A program made the position numbers and the translations under genes. Shown piece after piece: positions 1 through 9,725 of a stretch of 64,000 bases of DNA; within the stretch, counting starts at the first letter, position 1; every line of letters starts with the position of its first letter. The notes under the pieces are model-generated. The model made no database searches. It saw only the letters and a program-made list of their open reading frames with translations, and was not told the DNA's origin. The stretch covers positions 124,001 through 188,000 of the forward strand of contig JAVHKY010000061.1 in NCBI GenBank assembly GCA_035079385.1, read 5' to 3'. This stretch comes from Aspidiotus rigidus. Taxonomy: Eukaryota; Arthropoda; Insecta; Hemiptera; Diaspididae.

Positions 1-60
1 TTTGACTGTGAAATGAATGTCGGGGGACATGTCTTCAGGCATTGCCGCGCAACTGGTGGG
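1..60 (+). pseudogene. Possible Gag zinc-knuckle remnant of Gypsy element
   Basis: The first frame reads FDCEMNVGGHVFRHC before a TAG stop. The GGHVFRHC half fits the second half of a retroviral CCHC knuckle (H-x4-C), but the second cysteine of the motif is replaced. Its position directly upstream of protease and reverse-transcriptase remnants on the same strand supports a Gag/Pol origin. Only this fragment is inside the window. Confidence 0.35.
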
Positions 61-208
61 AAGTAGCCATAAAACCAATCCGCAGAGCAAGTGCCACGGT
101 GGAATGTGGCAAACGTGTCAGCCGCAAGTAAACAAGTTCTTGGCTCGGCTGCTAAGAGACATCAAGCACCAAAACCATGAATAGGACCGTTCTACAAGAT
201 GGTAAACG

Positions 209-520
209 TTGCCGGCACTGATACCCTCGCATATCTTTGGCAGTGAACGCTCACTAATGTCGCAAGATTTAGCAACGTCACTTAGTGGTGTTCAAATAAG
301 GCATCTGACCACTCCTGTCGTATTGAACTTGATTGAAGATATCGCGGTTGAAGTATTTCACTACTGTGTATGTTCTACCAAAATCCACAACGTTTTCATC
401 GAAGTAGAATATCTCTTAATAAAATCATGTATTGCCAACACCAGTGTACTGATTGGTCGCGATGTTACTGAAAGGCCAGACCTTACGTACTACCTATTGA
501 AACGACAAAGAGTTCATTTT
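209..520 (+). pseudogene. Retropepsin remnant of Gypsy element
   Basis: An open stretch of about 104 codons contains GSERSLMSQDLA, which fits the segment following the catalytic DTG/DSG of an LTR-retrotransposon aspartic protease, and SVLIGRDVT near its end, which fits the conserved hydrophobic-G-R-D stretch. The catalytic Asp itself is not in frame, so this copy is dead. The assignment rests on the order protease, reverse transcriptase, RNase H on the same strand. Confidence 0.5.
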
Positions 521-689
521 TGAAAATCGCTTCCACTTAAATTGTAATAATTGCATAGTGCTGCTGATGTCAACGAAGAAAGTAAAAGAAACTTAATGTA
601 TATCCTTGAGAATGCTCGACACGCGTCGTCTGGAGACTAAGGATATTGTACAATAGCAACAATAAATATTCGACTCCAGACAATGACCG

Positions 690-1290
690 CAGTTGATAAG
701 TTGGCGACGAGAGGGAAAAATTGCCGAACTTCTCGAAAGAGGCATCATACACGAATTAATTTCACCGTATGCAAGCCCAGTTCTTTTTGTACCAAAGAAA
801 ACTGGTGAACGACGAATGGTAGTCGATTATCGTAAACTGAACGGCATAACTATCAAAGAACACTAGGTACCCGTTTGGTCATTGATAGAGAATACTTTAC
901 AATAGAAGACTGGTAACAGTTGCTTCACTCTGATTGATTTAACTGATGGATACCCTCAGATCAGCATGCATGAAGATTCTATTGAAAAGACTGGATTTAT
1001 TGTCACTCCAGTAGGTCACTACGAGTATTTACGCATGCCGTTTGGATTGTCAAACGCACTCCCTTTTCCAACGTACAATGGACAAGGCGTTCAGTTCGAT
1101 CAAGCATACTAAGAAAGTTTTCATCTACTTGGACTATATTCTCATTGCAACGAAAATTGAGTCAGAAAATATCAAAACGATCGAACGTGTGATAAATTTA
1201 CTCGACAAACGAAGGCTGTTGATGAAACTAAAAAAAATGCTACTTCCTCCAGAAAGAAATCAATTACCTCGGGCATACGATCTCAAGCTC
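690..1290 (+). pseudogene. Ty3/Gypsy reverse transcriptase, degraded
   Basis: Reading across frames, the DNA encodes the classic Gypsy series: ELLERGIIHELISPYASPVL, then VPKKTGERRMVVDYRKLNG, then a block ending [11 protein letters not shown], then VFIYLDYILIAT. The last corresponds to the catalytic YxDD box, but the second Asp is changed to Tyr, and stops and frameshifts separate the blocks. The order and spacing are normal for the family (RNA-templated DNA synthesis during retrotransposition), so identification is firm while function is excluded. Confidence 0.88.
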
Positions 1291-1309
1291 TGACAGTCAA
1301 CCAGGAAAG

Positions 1310-1556
1310 TCTCGAACGGAAGCTGTATTACGTTTTCCTGCACCAACGACACCAGCTCCTCGGATTGACAAATTACTTCCAGAAATATTTTAATCAAAAT
1401 TACGCGTCGATTGCCGCCCCATTAACCAAGCTGTTACGGAACAATGTAAAATGGGAATGGACAGTTGCCCAAAATGAAGCGGTAGCAACTCTAAGGAAAC
1501 GACTAACAGAGAATTTTCCTTCAAGGAGCATACCGATACCAGCCATATCGGTATAG
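1310..1556 (+). pseudogene. Gypsy connection / RNase H N-terminal remnant
   Basis: An open frame from 1365 contains YFQKYFNQNYASIAAPLTKL followed by a W-x-W stretch and a lysine-rich end. This is the Gypsy segment between reverse transcriptase and RNase H, where the family shows Y-R-x-F-I-x-x-(Y/F)-(A/S)-x-I-A-x-P-L. It follows the polymerase remnant directly on the same strand. No complete RNase H active site or integrase can be read downstream. Confidence 0.75.
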
Positions 1557-2357
1557 CCGGTATGCTCTTACAGCAGAAATGGAAACAGTAGAACTTTCGC
1601 CGAGCCATTATACCTGAACGCTTAACGTTTGTTTCTACGAAATTATTCTTTATTGTGGACCACGTATCACCGTGTATTTACGAGCTGATGCGTTATTTGA
1701 ACCAAAGAAGAAGAATCGGTGGGCAGACTGCTAGTCAAGATCTACTCGCCGTTGTCCGGAATAACCAGGCATCTTTCTTTTCAACTGTTTGCCGGAAATC
1801 GTCTAGATCCAACACTAAACAGAATTACCCAACAACTCTATTGGCGTACCTGAATTACCAACAACAGCAATTTGAGCGCCAACACAGAAACGGTCAGCTC
1901 ACTCCACCGACGGATTATTCAATCTCAGAAAGACTGCAGAAGAAACGGAGGTTTGCAGAATTAACGCGCTAGTCAAAATTTACCTTGTGATCCCACAGTA
2001 TAACAGGCAGCATTTTTGCTTTCAACGGTCCAGCAGAAATTGCTCAAGTCCAATGTCGAAAGCGATCGAGAAATACCCCTCGTTCAGACGGAATGGTTTC
2101 AAATTCGTCATCAACGGTTATAGAAGCTGACAAACTTGTGCAAATCTGGCTGAAAAAAACGAGGCAAGGCCACCAAGTCAAGCAAAGTCGCCTACAACTC
2201 CGACTGATCAACGCTTGTTTCAAATCCGGCAGTGGTTTCATCCAAAATTGTCGCGCGTATCAGCTACCTATATCAAAGGATCAACGGGATATCAACAGTC
2301 AACAGAGCAAATACCAAGATGAAATATAGCAGCTGTGTTTACTACAAGCAAACCAAG
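1557..2357 (+). other. Downstream Gypsy body, unrecognisable frames
   Basis: This continues the retroelement. Several short plus-strand frames exist (for example 1655-1972), but I could not recognise an integrase zinc finger or DDE core in any of them. Treat it as decayed element sequence. Confidence 0.4.
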
Positions 2358-2706
2358 AATGTTTTTGGTTCACCTTATCTCAAAAGAGAGATCTGTCGTG
2401 TGAACCCCTGCCATAATGTTTCTGGTTCACCTTATCTCAAAAGAGAGATCTGTCGTGTGAACCCCTGCCATGAATGCTTCTGGTTCACCTTATCTCAGGA
2501 AACGAGATCTGTCGTGTGAACCCCTGCCATAATGTTTCTGGTTCACCTTATCTCCAGAAAAGAGATCTGTCGTGTGAACCCCTGCCATGAATAACTCTAG
2601 TTCACCTTATCTCAAAAGAAAGAGATCTGTCGTGTGAACTCTCAGCCAGAATATTTCTAGTTCACCTTATCTCAGAAAAAGAGATCTGTCGTGTGAACCT
2701 CAGCCA
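2358..2706 (+). repeat. Six tandem 57-60 bp units, each a hairpin
   Basis: Units start at 2358, 2415, 2473, 2531, 2590 and 2650. Each carries GGTTCACCTTATCTC or a variant, a short A-rich spacer, GAGATCTGTCGTG and TGAACC. GGTTCAC pairs with GTGAACC-like sequence, and ATCTC pairs with GAGAT, so every unit can fold into a stem-loop. The last two units diverge most. The array sits in the 3' non-coding part of the Gypsy element. Confidence 0.9.
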
Positions 2707-3190
2707 CAAATCACATGTAGTGAGTTTTGTGCTCTTATGTTTTGTTTTCTGTTTCAGCACTAACATTTCCGATTCATTTTATCAGCTCGACCGCGCGAAT
2801 TTACAATTATACCAACGCCGTAATGATATATCCGCCGGCTTAATTTTCGTTACTGAGACATGTATTGTTTCAAAATAAAAACCTCTTCACTTTCCTGAAG
2901 AAGATGTGAACGCAGAAAGATTAAAAACGATACCAGCACATATTTCAACAGAATCAAACGCTACAAGATAAATTTGTAGTCAGAATGACCGAAAGGCCTT
3001 TCTTAATGACGAGGACGTCATTGTGCGTCAAAATGGCCGTGTACGTGCTCAACCAAATTATACCAGAAAAACTCGGTTTGAATCCTCATTCCTCAATTAA
3101 TGCCACGAGAATGTTAACCTTCAAAGCTGTCAAATTGAAGGATATTTTTTTGAGTTCAACGTCGGGACGACGTTGATGTCAGTATGGCCG

Positions 3191-3374
3191 TGTAAACTGT
3201 GAAACCCAATAATCGCAGAATCATCAACTCGAGAGCACACGAGATTATTATTATGCTTAGCAATCTATATTATCTGTACTATACCGTAGTACATACGGTA
3301 CAATGATCATAAAATTGTAAAGCAACAGCGAATAAACATCTCTTGAAGATAAACCGAACTACGAAGATTATACA
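3191..3374 (+). mobile_element. Possible short Gypsy 3' LTR
   Basis: After a frame ending STSGRR, the sequence GGGACGACGTTGATGTCAG leads into TGTAAACTG. A segment starting TGT near 3191 and ending ACA near 3374 has the TG...CA form of an LTR at the expected place after the Gypsy body. The 5' LTR lies outside the window, so repeat identity cannot be tested. Confidence 0.3.
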
Positions 3375-4230
3375 TATAACAAGGGACCCATTCTGCTGAT
3401 CGTTTCATACTAATTTCAGATTGAATTCAAATAGATGATAATATGAACAGAAATTAGAGAATGGTATCTCCCTACATATATAACAAAGCTCCCATTCTGC
3501 TGATCGTTTCAAACTAAAATTCAATTGAATTAAAATAGATGATGATATTAACTGAAATTGGAGAATGGTATCTCCCTATACATATAACAACGCTCTCATT
3601 CTGCTGATCGTTTTAGCCCAGATTTCAATTGAATTTGAATAGAGTGTGATATGGACAGAAATTGGAGAATGGTATCTTTCTACACAAATAACAAAGCTCC
3701 CATTCTGCTGATCGTTTCATACTGAATTTCAATTGAATTTAAATAGATGATGATATCAACCGAAATTGCAGAATGGTATCTTTCTACACAAAACAACAAA
3801 GCTCCCATTCTGCTGATCGTTTCATACTGAATTTCAATTGAATTTAAACGGATGGTGACATCGACAGAAATTGGAGAATGGTATCTTTCTACACAAACAA
3901 CAAAGCTCTCATTCTGCTGATCGTTTCAAACTGAAATTCAATTGAATTAAAATTGGAGAATGGTATCTTTCTACACAAATAACAAAGCTCCCATTCTGCT
4001 GATCGTTTCATACTGAATTTCAATTGAATTTGAGTGGATGATGATATCAACCAAAATTGCAGAATGGTATATTTCTATACATATAACATTGCTTCAATTC
4101 TGCTGATCGTATTGGGCTGGATTTCAATTGAATTTAAACGGATGGTGACATCGACAGAAATTGGAGAATGGTATCTTTCTACACATATAACAAAGCTCTT
4201 ACCCTGCTGATCGTTTCAGGCTGAATGAAA
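3371..4230 (+). repeat. Satellite A, block 1 (about 105 bp period, 9 units)
   Basis: The phrase ATTCTGCTGATCGT recurs at roughly 100-107 bp steps, with one shorter unit near 3910-3985. Each unit also has TTCAATTGAATT and GGAGAATGGTATCT. Units differ by point changes and small indels, so the array is old enough to have diverged. Confidence 0.93.
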
Positions 4231-4509
4231 TTCGAAATTATTGCCCTCTGTGACAAATCAATATTAAAGAGAAATTAATCTCTCGCGACACAAAATGGTA
4301 CTCATTAGGCCTATCCTAACCGAGTTTAACGCAGATTACAAATTTCATATCGGTTCAGCTGAAAAACTCGATAGCGATCACAATTCGAATAATTCATAAT
4401 TATTGCCCTCTGTGAAAACTGAATATTCAACAAAAAAAATTCTCTGGCGGCTAAAAATGGAGGCCAATAGACCTACCCTAACCGAAAAGTAACGCAGATT
4501 ACAAATTTC
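4231..4509 (+). repeat. Satellite B, block 1 (about 165 bp period)
   Basis: Contains the B-family phrases ATTGCCCTCTGTG, CCTATCCTAACCGA and AACGCAGATTACAAATTTC. It is interrupted inside a unit by the P-like element and resumes at 6898. Confidence 0.9.
4502..4509. repeat. Target-site duplication of P-like element (left)
   Basis: CAAATTTC, identical to 6898-6905. Both lie in the satellite-B phrase that normally occurs once per unit. Confidence 0.9.
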
Positions 4510-4649
4510 CATCGAAATACAGTACTTTGTAAACTGGAATGAGCACTGCACACTTGCTGAATGTACGCAACGCGGTCGAGCGCGTTAGAAGGAGAGGGAA
4601 GATCGTCACGGAATACTGTCTCTGTCTGTCTCATTGCTTTGCGTATAGA

Positions 4650-5960
4650 GACCTATACTTGAAATCTTTAGATAATAAATAAATAAGTAAGGATGAGTTT
4701 TGTGAAAAAACCATAAGAACCTAAAGTGTAGAGGATTAAATGTAGAATATTTTGTATAAAGTCATTTTCTCTTAAACATGTATCATTCAAAGATAATTAC
4801 GAGGAAAAAAGACGTTCATGTTTTTCTCTATTTGAGATCTGACAGAAGTATTGAACTGATTGCCTATGAGTGCGCGTATATTGTAGATAGAGCGTAAAAT
4901 GTAGATATATAGATGAATAGATAAATAAATAAATACATACATACATTACATACATACATGAATAAATAAATACATATTACATACATCGTATTTTAGTGAA
5001 GAAGTTCAAAGGTGGGATAGATGAATCAAAAAGCTAGGAAAATAATTCATACTTACTTCAATGAAAAAGGGGAAAGGGGTGAAATGATGATATGAGAGAA
5101 AATGTAGAACAAATGAATGAAAAGGGCTTGTTTGGAATCAAAAATTCAATGTGTGGAAATTATAACCCAGAACCAGGGGTTAGTATAAATTAAAATGTAA
5201 GAAATAAAAAAATGGAACTTCCAAAGGACGATGTTAGCTGATTTCAGAATTGGTCAACAATTCGCGGACGCGTGTAGGTGAATGGTGATCTGTAGGAAGA
5301 ACATTAGACAAAAATAATTAACATTTATTCAATCACGAAACATGACATCATACAGTAAGCATGTGAAGACGAGGAAACATAAGTTCACTGTAAAATGAGA
5401 ATGAATTCCTGGAAAAGTTATGATAATAATATTGGCGATAAGAAAGAATTACAAATAGGAAAAGAACACATTTTATAACTGTGGAAATAATATTTAGAGC
5501 GAATGACGTATGTATTTGGAAATGAAAGAAAATTAACATTGTAGGTAGGTACATTATTAAAAATGAATTCACAATTGCACGAAATAGATTTTTAAAATGA
5601 AAACAAATTCTAAGAAAAGTAAAAAATAATAACAATATTTAAGAAAGGAAAAAATTCCGGGAAAATCATGTTGTACAAAAACAAATATAAGGTTGAGATA
5701 GAGAATCAAGTATTTGAAAATAAAATTAGTTTAAAACACGCATGCATCGTAAGTACATTTTTGCGAAACGATTTTCAGTGACGTAGGTAACGATTTTCAG
5801 CGTTAGTACGGAGCGTGTGAAAAAAACGAAATAACGTCACCGATGGTCTTTTAAACACGCAAAACCGTTCCGAAAAAACTATGACGTAAACATACCGCAC
5901 GAAAACGTATACTTCCGATGTACAAATTTGTCTTCAAAGTATTTGTGTTTTAAAGCCTTG
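4650..5960. other. Non-coding interior of P-like element
   Basis: AT-rich DNA with a short tetranucleotide tract (AATA/ATAC, about 4915-4975). Frames of up to 95 codons exist, but none has recognisable motifs or transposase character. Confidence 0.5.
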
Positions 5961-5961
5961 T

Positions 5962-6062
5962 ACAGTACAAGTGTTGTAGGTGAGTCTTTTCATAACGAGT
6001 ACATACGTTTGCGGAACTCGCTTTGCTGTTATGAAAAGACTCAACTACGCCACATGTACTGT
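5962..6062. repeat. 35-bp inverted repeat with 31-bp loop
   Basis: Arms 5962-5996 and 6028-6062 match over about 29 of 35 positions, including the perfect core GAGTCTTTTCATAAC. It lies just beyond the transposase stop codon inside the P-like element. It may be a nested small element or an RNA hairpin. Confidence 0.75.
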
Positions 6063-6108
6063 AAATAGCCATTTGTCAATTGCTGTTGTAGCCCATCGGA
6101 CATACTTC

Positions 6109-6636
6109 TCAGTTTGTTCTGGGAATGAATTCTGATATTGCAATAAACAGAGGAAAAATATTTAATATTTTTGTTTCATGAATATCTTGCGACAGATCAC
6201 TTTCAAGAATGGGGTGGCAAGGAGTGAACATTGACATTTGTGAGGAAAATTTCTTCGATACGGCCAATATAATTCTTTGTTTTGACACTTGACTGTTACC
6301 AAGCGTAACATACTGTTGATAGAAAAATTCGGTAGCCCGAACGATATTGAAAATTATTTCTTTGGTACAACATAAACCCCCTCGCAATAAAAAGTTGGTA
6401 AATTTCATATACGATTGTTGAGTGGATATAGTGCAATAATTATGCTCATTATTCAGTAGAATAATATCTCTACAATGCGAACAAGGAAATTTTCCCAAAT
6501 ATTTTCGAGCAATGACACCGGTGATGTAATAGAGGACATTTTTCTGGTAATGACTCATTTCAAAATTGTCAAGGAATTGCAATATCGATAGGAAAGAACA
6601 GTTAGTTCGTCGCCGCTTTTCTCCTCTATTTTTCAA
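6109..6636 (-). pseudogene. P-element / THAP9-like transposase, C-terminal part
   Basis: A frame of 175 codons reads YYITGVIARKYLGKFPCSHC near residue 36, giving the conserved Y-I-x-G-x-(I/V)-x-(R/K)-K-(Y/L) block and a C-x2-C pair, then a LLRGGL motif near residue 85 and a helix-rich tail. This is the arrangement seen in the C-terminal domain of P-element and THAP9 transposases. The N-terminal THAP domain, leucine zipper and RNase-H-like core are absent, because the right TIR begins about 130 bp upstream. The inverted repeats and 8-bp duplication around it support the family call independently. Confidence 0.75.
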
Positions 6637-6897
6637 ATATTAGTCTATACCAAGTGATTATAATTCTCACGAACGTTCTTCGCTACATTACAGACAATAT
6701 TGAAACTATCTGCATCGCCATAATGCTCGCCGAAATTCACTGATAATTCGTTTTATTCATCAAGCGCAACTACATCACACTCGCAGCAATGAGACAGACA
6801 AAGATAGTATTACGTTATTATGCGCCCTCTCACTCTAACAGGTCGGCCTGCTTTCGTCACCGTAGTGCTCATTCCAGTTGTTCACTATACTTCGATG

Positions 6898-7807
6898 CAA
6901 ATTTCATATCGGTTTAGCTGAAAAATGCGATAGCTGATAACGATTTCCATAATTCAAAATCATTGCCCTCTGCGAAAACTGAATTTTCATCATAAAAAAA
7001 TCTCCGGCGACAAAAAATTGTACCCAATAAACCTATCCTAACCGTAATTTAACGCAGATTACGAATTTCATATCCTTCCCGCTGAAAATTTAGACCACAT
7101 ATCACAATTCCGAAAATTCGTAATTATTGCCCTCTGTGCAAACTGAATTTTCATCAGAAAAATATCTCCCGCGACTAAAAATTGTACCCAATAAACCTAT
7201 CCTAACCGAAATTTAACGCAAATTACGAATTTCATATCCATTGAACTGAAAAACTTCTCTGGCGACTAAAAATGAAACCCAATAGGTCTATCCTAATCGA
7301 AATTTAACGCCGATTACAAATTTCATATCGGTTCAGTTGAAAAACTCGAACTCCGAACACGAAATCCAGAATTCGAAGTTGTTGACCTCTATGTAAACTG
7401 AATTCTCAACATCAGGAAAAAATCTCTGCCAGCTAAAAATGGAAGCCAATAGACCTACCCTAACCGAAAAGTAACGCAGATTACGAATTTCATATCGGTT
7501 CAGTTGAAAAACTTGATAAATGATCACAATTTCTAGAATTCAATATTATTGCCCTCTGTGAAAACTGAATTTTCAACAAAAAAAATTCTCTGGCGACTAA
7601 AAATGATACCCAATAGGTCTATTCTAATCGAAAAATTAACACCGATTACAAATTTCATATCGGTTCACCTGAAAAAACCTGACCTCCGATCACAAATACC
7701 AAAGTTCCAAATATTTGCCCTCTGTGAAAGCTTAATATTCAACAGAAAATAATCTCTGATAACTTAAAATGGTACCCTTAGGCCTATTTTAACAGAAATT
7801 TAAAGCA
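6898..7807 (+). repeat. Satellite B, block 1 continued
   Basis: About five and a half B units with ATTGCCCTCTGTG, CCTATCCTAACCG and AACGCAGATTACGAATTTC. Divergence between units is high (15-25% by eye). Confidence 0.92.
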
Positions 7808-7942
7808 TATTTTAATTGAAGTTAAATGGATGGTGATATGGACAGAATCTGGAGAATGATATCTTTCTCTACATATAACAAGGGACCCATTCTACTGATC
7901 GTTTCATACTAATTTCAAATTGAATTCAAATATATGATAATA
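7808..7942 (+). repeat. Satellite A, block 2, left part
   Basis: One unit and part of another (ATTCTACTGATCGTTTC, TTGAATTCAAATATATGATA), cut by the Helitron-like insertion. The same unit resumes at about 9233. Confidence 0.88.
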
Positions 7943-7994
7943 CAAGCCGTAAGCCGGCTAAATATTATAAAATTTCAAATTATTTTCAAAATTC

Positions 7995-8190
7995 TTGATA
8001 TTTATTTATCATTTAGTCTCTATTTGTAATCTAATTCTTCTGATTTCCAATTTTTCAATTTCATTTTTTTTATTGTTGATATTTTGTTTTACACTTTCAA
8101 TCTCGTTGTTAATATCTTCTCTGATAGTTGGATGCCGTCTTTTTAGAAGATCCTTTGCGCATGCTTCTTTCTGGGTGTATGCTGAAAAAG
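7995..8190 (-). other. Short minus-strand frame downstream of Helitron fragment
   Basis: About 60 codons in a basic, helix-rich frame (contains RRHPTIREDINNEIESVKQN) ending in TGA near 8005. It is not Helitron-like. It could be captured host sequence or a C-terminal DNA-binding tail from another transposon; I do not recognise it. Confidence 0.3.
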
Positions 8191-8193
8191 TTG

Positions 8194-8686
8194 TTATGTT
8201 TTGTGGATTGTTGAAAGAGGTAGATAACTTCCTATATAATGATGCAATTGTCCAAAAATTTTGAAAGTTGTAAATATGTTTGGAATTTCATTACACCCTG
8301 AAGAAGTCATTGAAAGCGTATTGTTGTATTTACGCAAATTATTAAGAAAATGAGAAGATCTATTATCCCTTCCGTCTAATAGTTTTTGAAGAAGATCTAG
8401 CATTGAGGGTAAATCAGGTAACTTAATCTTACCACTCCCCGCAACAGAAATTTCGATTTTCAGTTTCAAATGATTTTCCATCACAAAATGTACACGTAAT
8501 TGCCAGATTCCCAATTAAACTTATACTGGTATATTCTTTCTCAATAATGTACCTAATGAATGGACTATTATCGTTCTGACAATCATTTTCCACATTATTT
8601 TCTGATGTCAAAATTTCGGAATTGACACGAGCCCTCTTCCCTTTGTTCGTCAACCACCCTAGATTTGCTTTCTTGCGTTTTGGCAT
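8194..8686 (-). pseudogene. Helitron transposase N-terminal region, frameshifted
   Basis: It starts MPKRKKANLGWLTNKGKRAR and then contains CTFCDGKSFE, a CC pair, KIKLPDLPSMLDLLQKLL, SSHFLNNLRKYNN and FGQLHHYIGSYLPL. This is the conserved series upstream of the Rep domain in animal Helitrons: Cys pair, L-P block, F-x-x-N-I-R-x-Y-N, G-Q-x-x-H-x-I-G. The frame changes near 8430-8510, so two overlapping frames are needed. Translation stops at 8194 before the Rep HUH motif and helicase. Confidence 0.82.
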
Positions 8687-9036
8687 TCCAATTAGATTGC
8701 AATAAAGTGAGACATCCGTGACTTCGATATTGAATTTTCGAAATTGACGCGAATTGTTTTTCTTTTCTTAGTCCTCACGTTAAATTTGAATTGATGAAAG
8801 ACAACCACCACTCCTTCAGATAATTGCTAAGCAAAATCTTTATCGTAACCCTACACTGTTCGATTACTCATAGTATGGGTATTCAAAACTCCTCCGGTTG
8901 AAAAGAACCATTTTCCAAAAATGATTGCCTAGCACATATTAATTTTCAATGAAAGTCAAGAAAAATGATTGCTTAGCATTTTCAATCAATAAATTATTGA
9001 TTGATACAGATTTTTCATCTCTTGAATCATTCACGA

Positions 9037-9058
9037 CCCCCCCCCCCCCCCCCCCCCC
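9037..9058 (+). repeat. C22 homopolymer
   Basis: An uninterrupted run of cytosines inside the Helitron-like element. Confidence 0.97.
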
Positions 9059-9232
9059 TATAACCACAAAGATATATTCTACACGCCATTCGCCTGATTT
9101 CGTAACTTCAAATTTATTACGCATAAACCTTCTCCTGGGTAAGCTAAAGCAATGGAAACAAATTCCAAGTTTGTAGGTGAAATAGGAAAAAAGTTAAATG
9201 GATTTGCGATTTTGCAACTTCTCTTTATATAA

Positions 9233-9725
9233 TAGATGAACAGAATTTAGAGAATGGTATCTCCCTACACATATCACAAAGCTCCCATTCTGCTGATCGT
9301 TTCAAACTAAAATTCAATTGAATTAAAATAGATGATGATATTAACTGAAATTGGAGAATGGTATCTCCCTATACACATAACAACGCTCTCATTCTGCTGA
9401 TCATTTTGACCCAGATTTCAATTGAATTTAAATAGAGTGTGATATGGACAGAAATTGGAGAATGGTATCTTTCTACACAAACAACAAAACTATCATTCTG
9501 CAGATCGTTTCATACTGAATTTCAATTGAATTTAAATGGATGATGATATCGACCGAAATTGCAGAATGGTATCTTTCTACACATATAACATTGCTTCAAT
9601 TCCGCTGATCGTATTGGGCTGGATTTCAATTGAATTTAAATAGATGGTGACATCGACAGAAATTGGAGAATGGTATATTTCTACACCTATATAAAAGCTC
9701 TTACTCTGCTGATCGTTTCAGGCTG
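9233..9725 (+). repeat. Satellite A, block 2, right part
   Basis: Four to five A units with ATTCTGCTGATC and GGAGAATGGTATCT at about 105-bp steps. It ends in the same words (CGTTTCAGGCTGAATG) that end A block 1. Confidence 0.92.

Larger units (their letters stand above)
4510..6897 (-). mobile_element. P-superfamily DNA transposon, 2388 bp, with TIRs and 8-bp duplication
   Basis: The ends are CATCGAA... and ...TTCGATG. The outer 130 bp or so on each side are imperfect inverted repeats; matched phrases include AACTGGAATGAGCACT and TGTCTGTCTCATTGCT. Directly repeated CAAATTTC flanks the element (4502-4509 and 6898-6905), and removing element plus one copy restores a satellite-B unit. CA...TG ends and an 8-bp duplication fit the P superfamily. 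A minus-strand transposase C-terminal remnant lies inside. Only that end of the protein survives, so it cannot move itself. Confidence 0.88.
7943..9232 (-). mobile_element. Helitron-like element inside satellite A
   Basis: A 1.29 kb insertion splits an A unit between GATAAT and ATGAACAG without a clear target duplication, as expected for rolling-circle elements. The minus strand encodes a Helitron protein N-terminal fragment. At the left edge, which is the 3' end in the element's orientation, AGCCGGCTTACGGCT forms a short GC-rich hairpin right before the terminus, a known Helitron/Helentron trait. A C22 homopolymer lies inside. The helicase half is missing. Confidence 0.7.

Noticed and set aside
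2358..2706. CRISPR array
   Set aside because: Units are contiguous without unique spacers, and the sequence is eukaryotic retroelement DNA.
5348..5635. 95-codon hydrophobic minus-strand frame inside the P-like element
   Set aside because: AT-rich composition gives Phe/Leu/Ile-rich frames by chance; no transposase similarity, and it lies downstream of the transposase stop.
8939..9176. Frames with poly-Pro or poly-Gly
   Set aside because: Produced by the C22 homopolymer inside the Helitron-like element.
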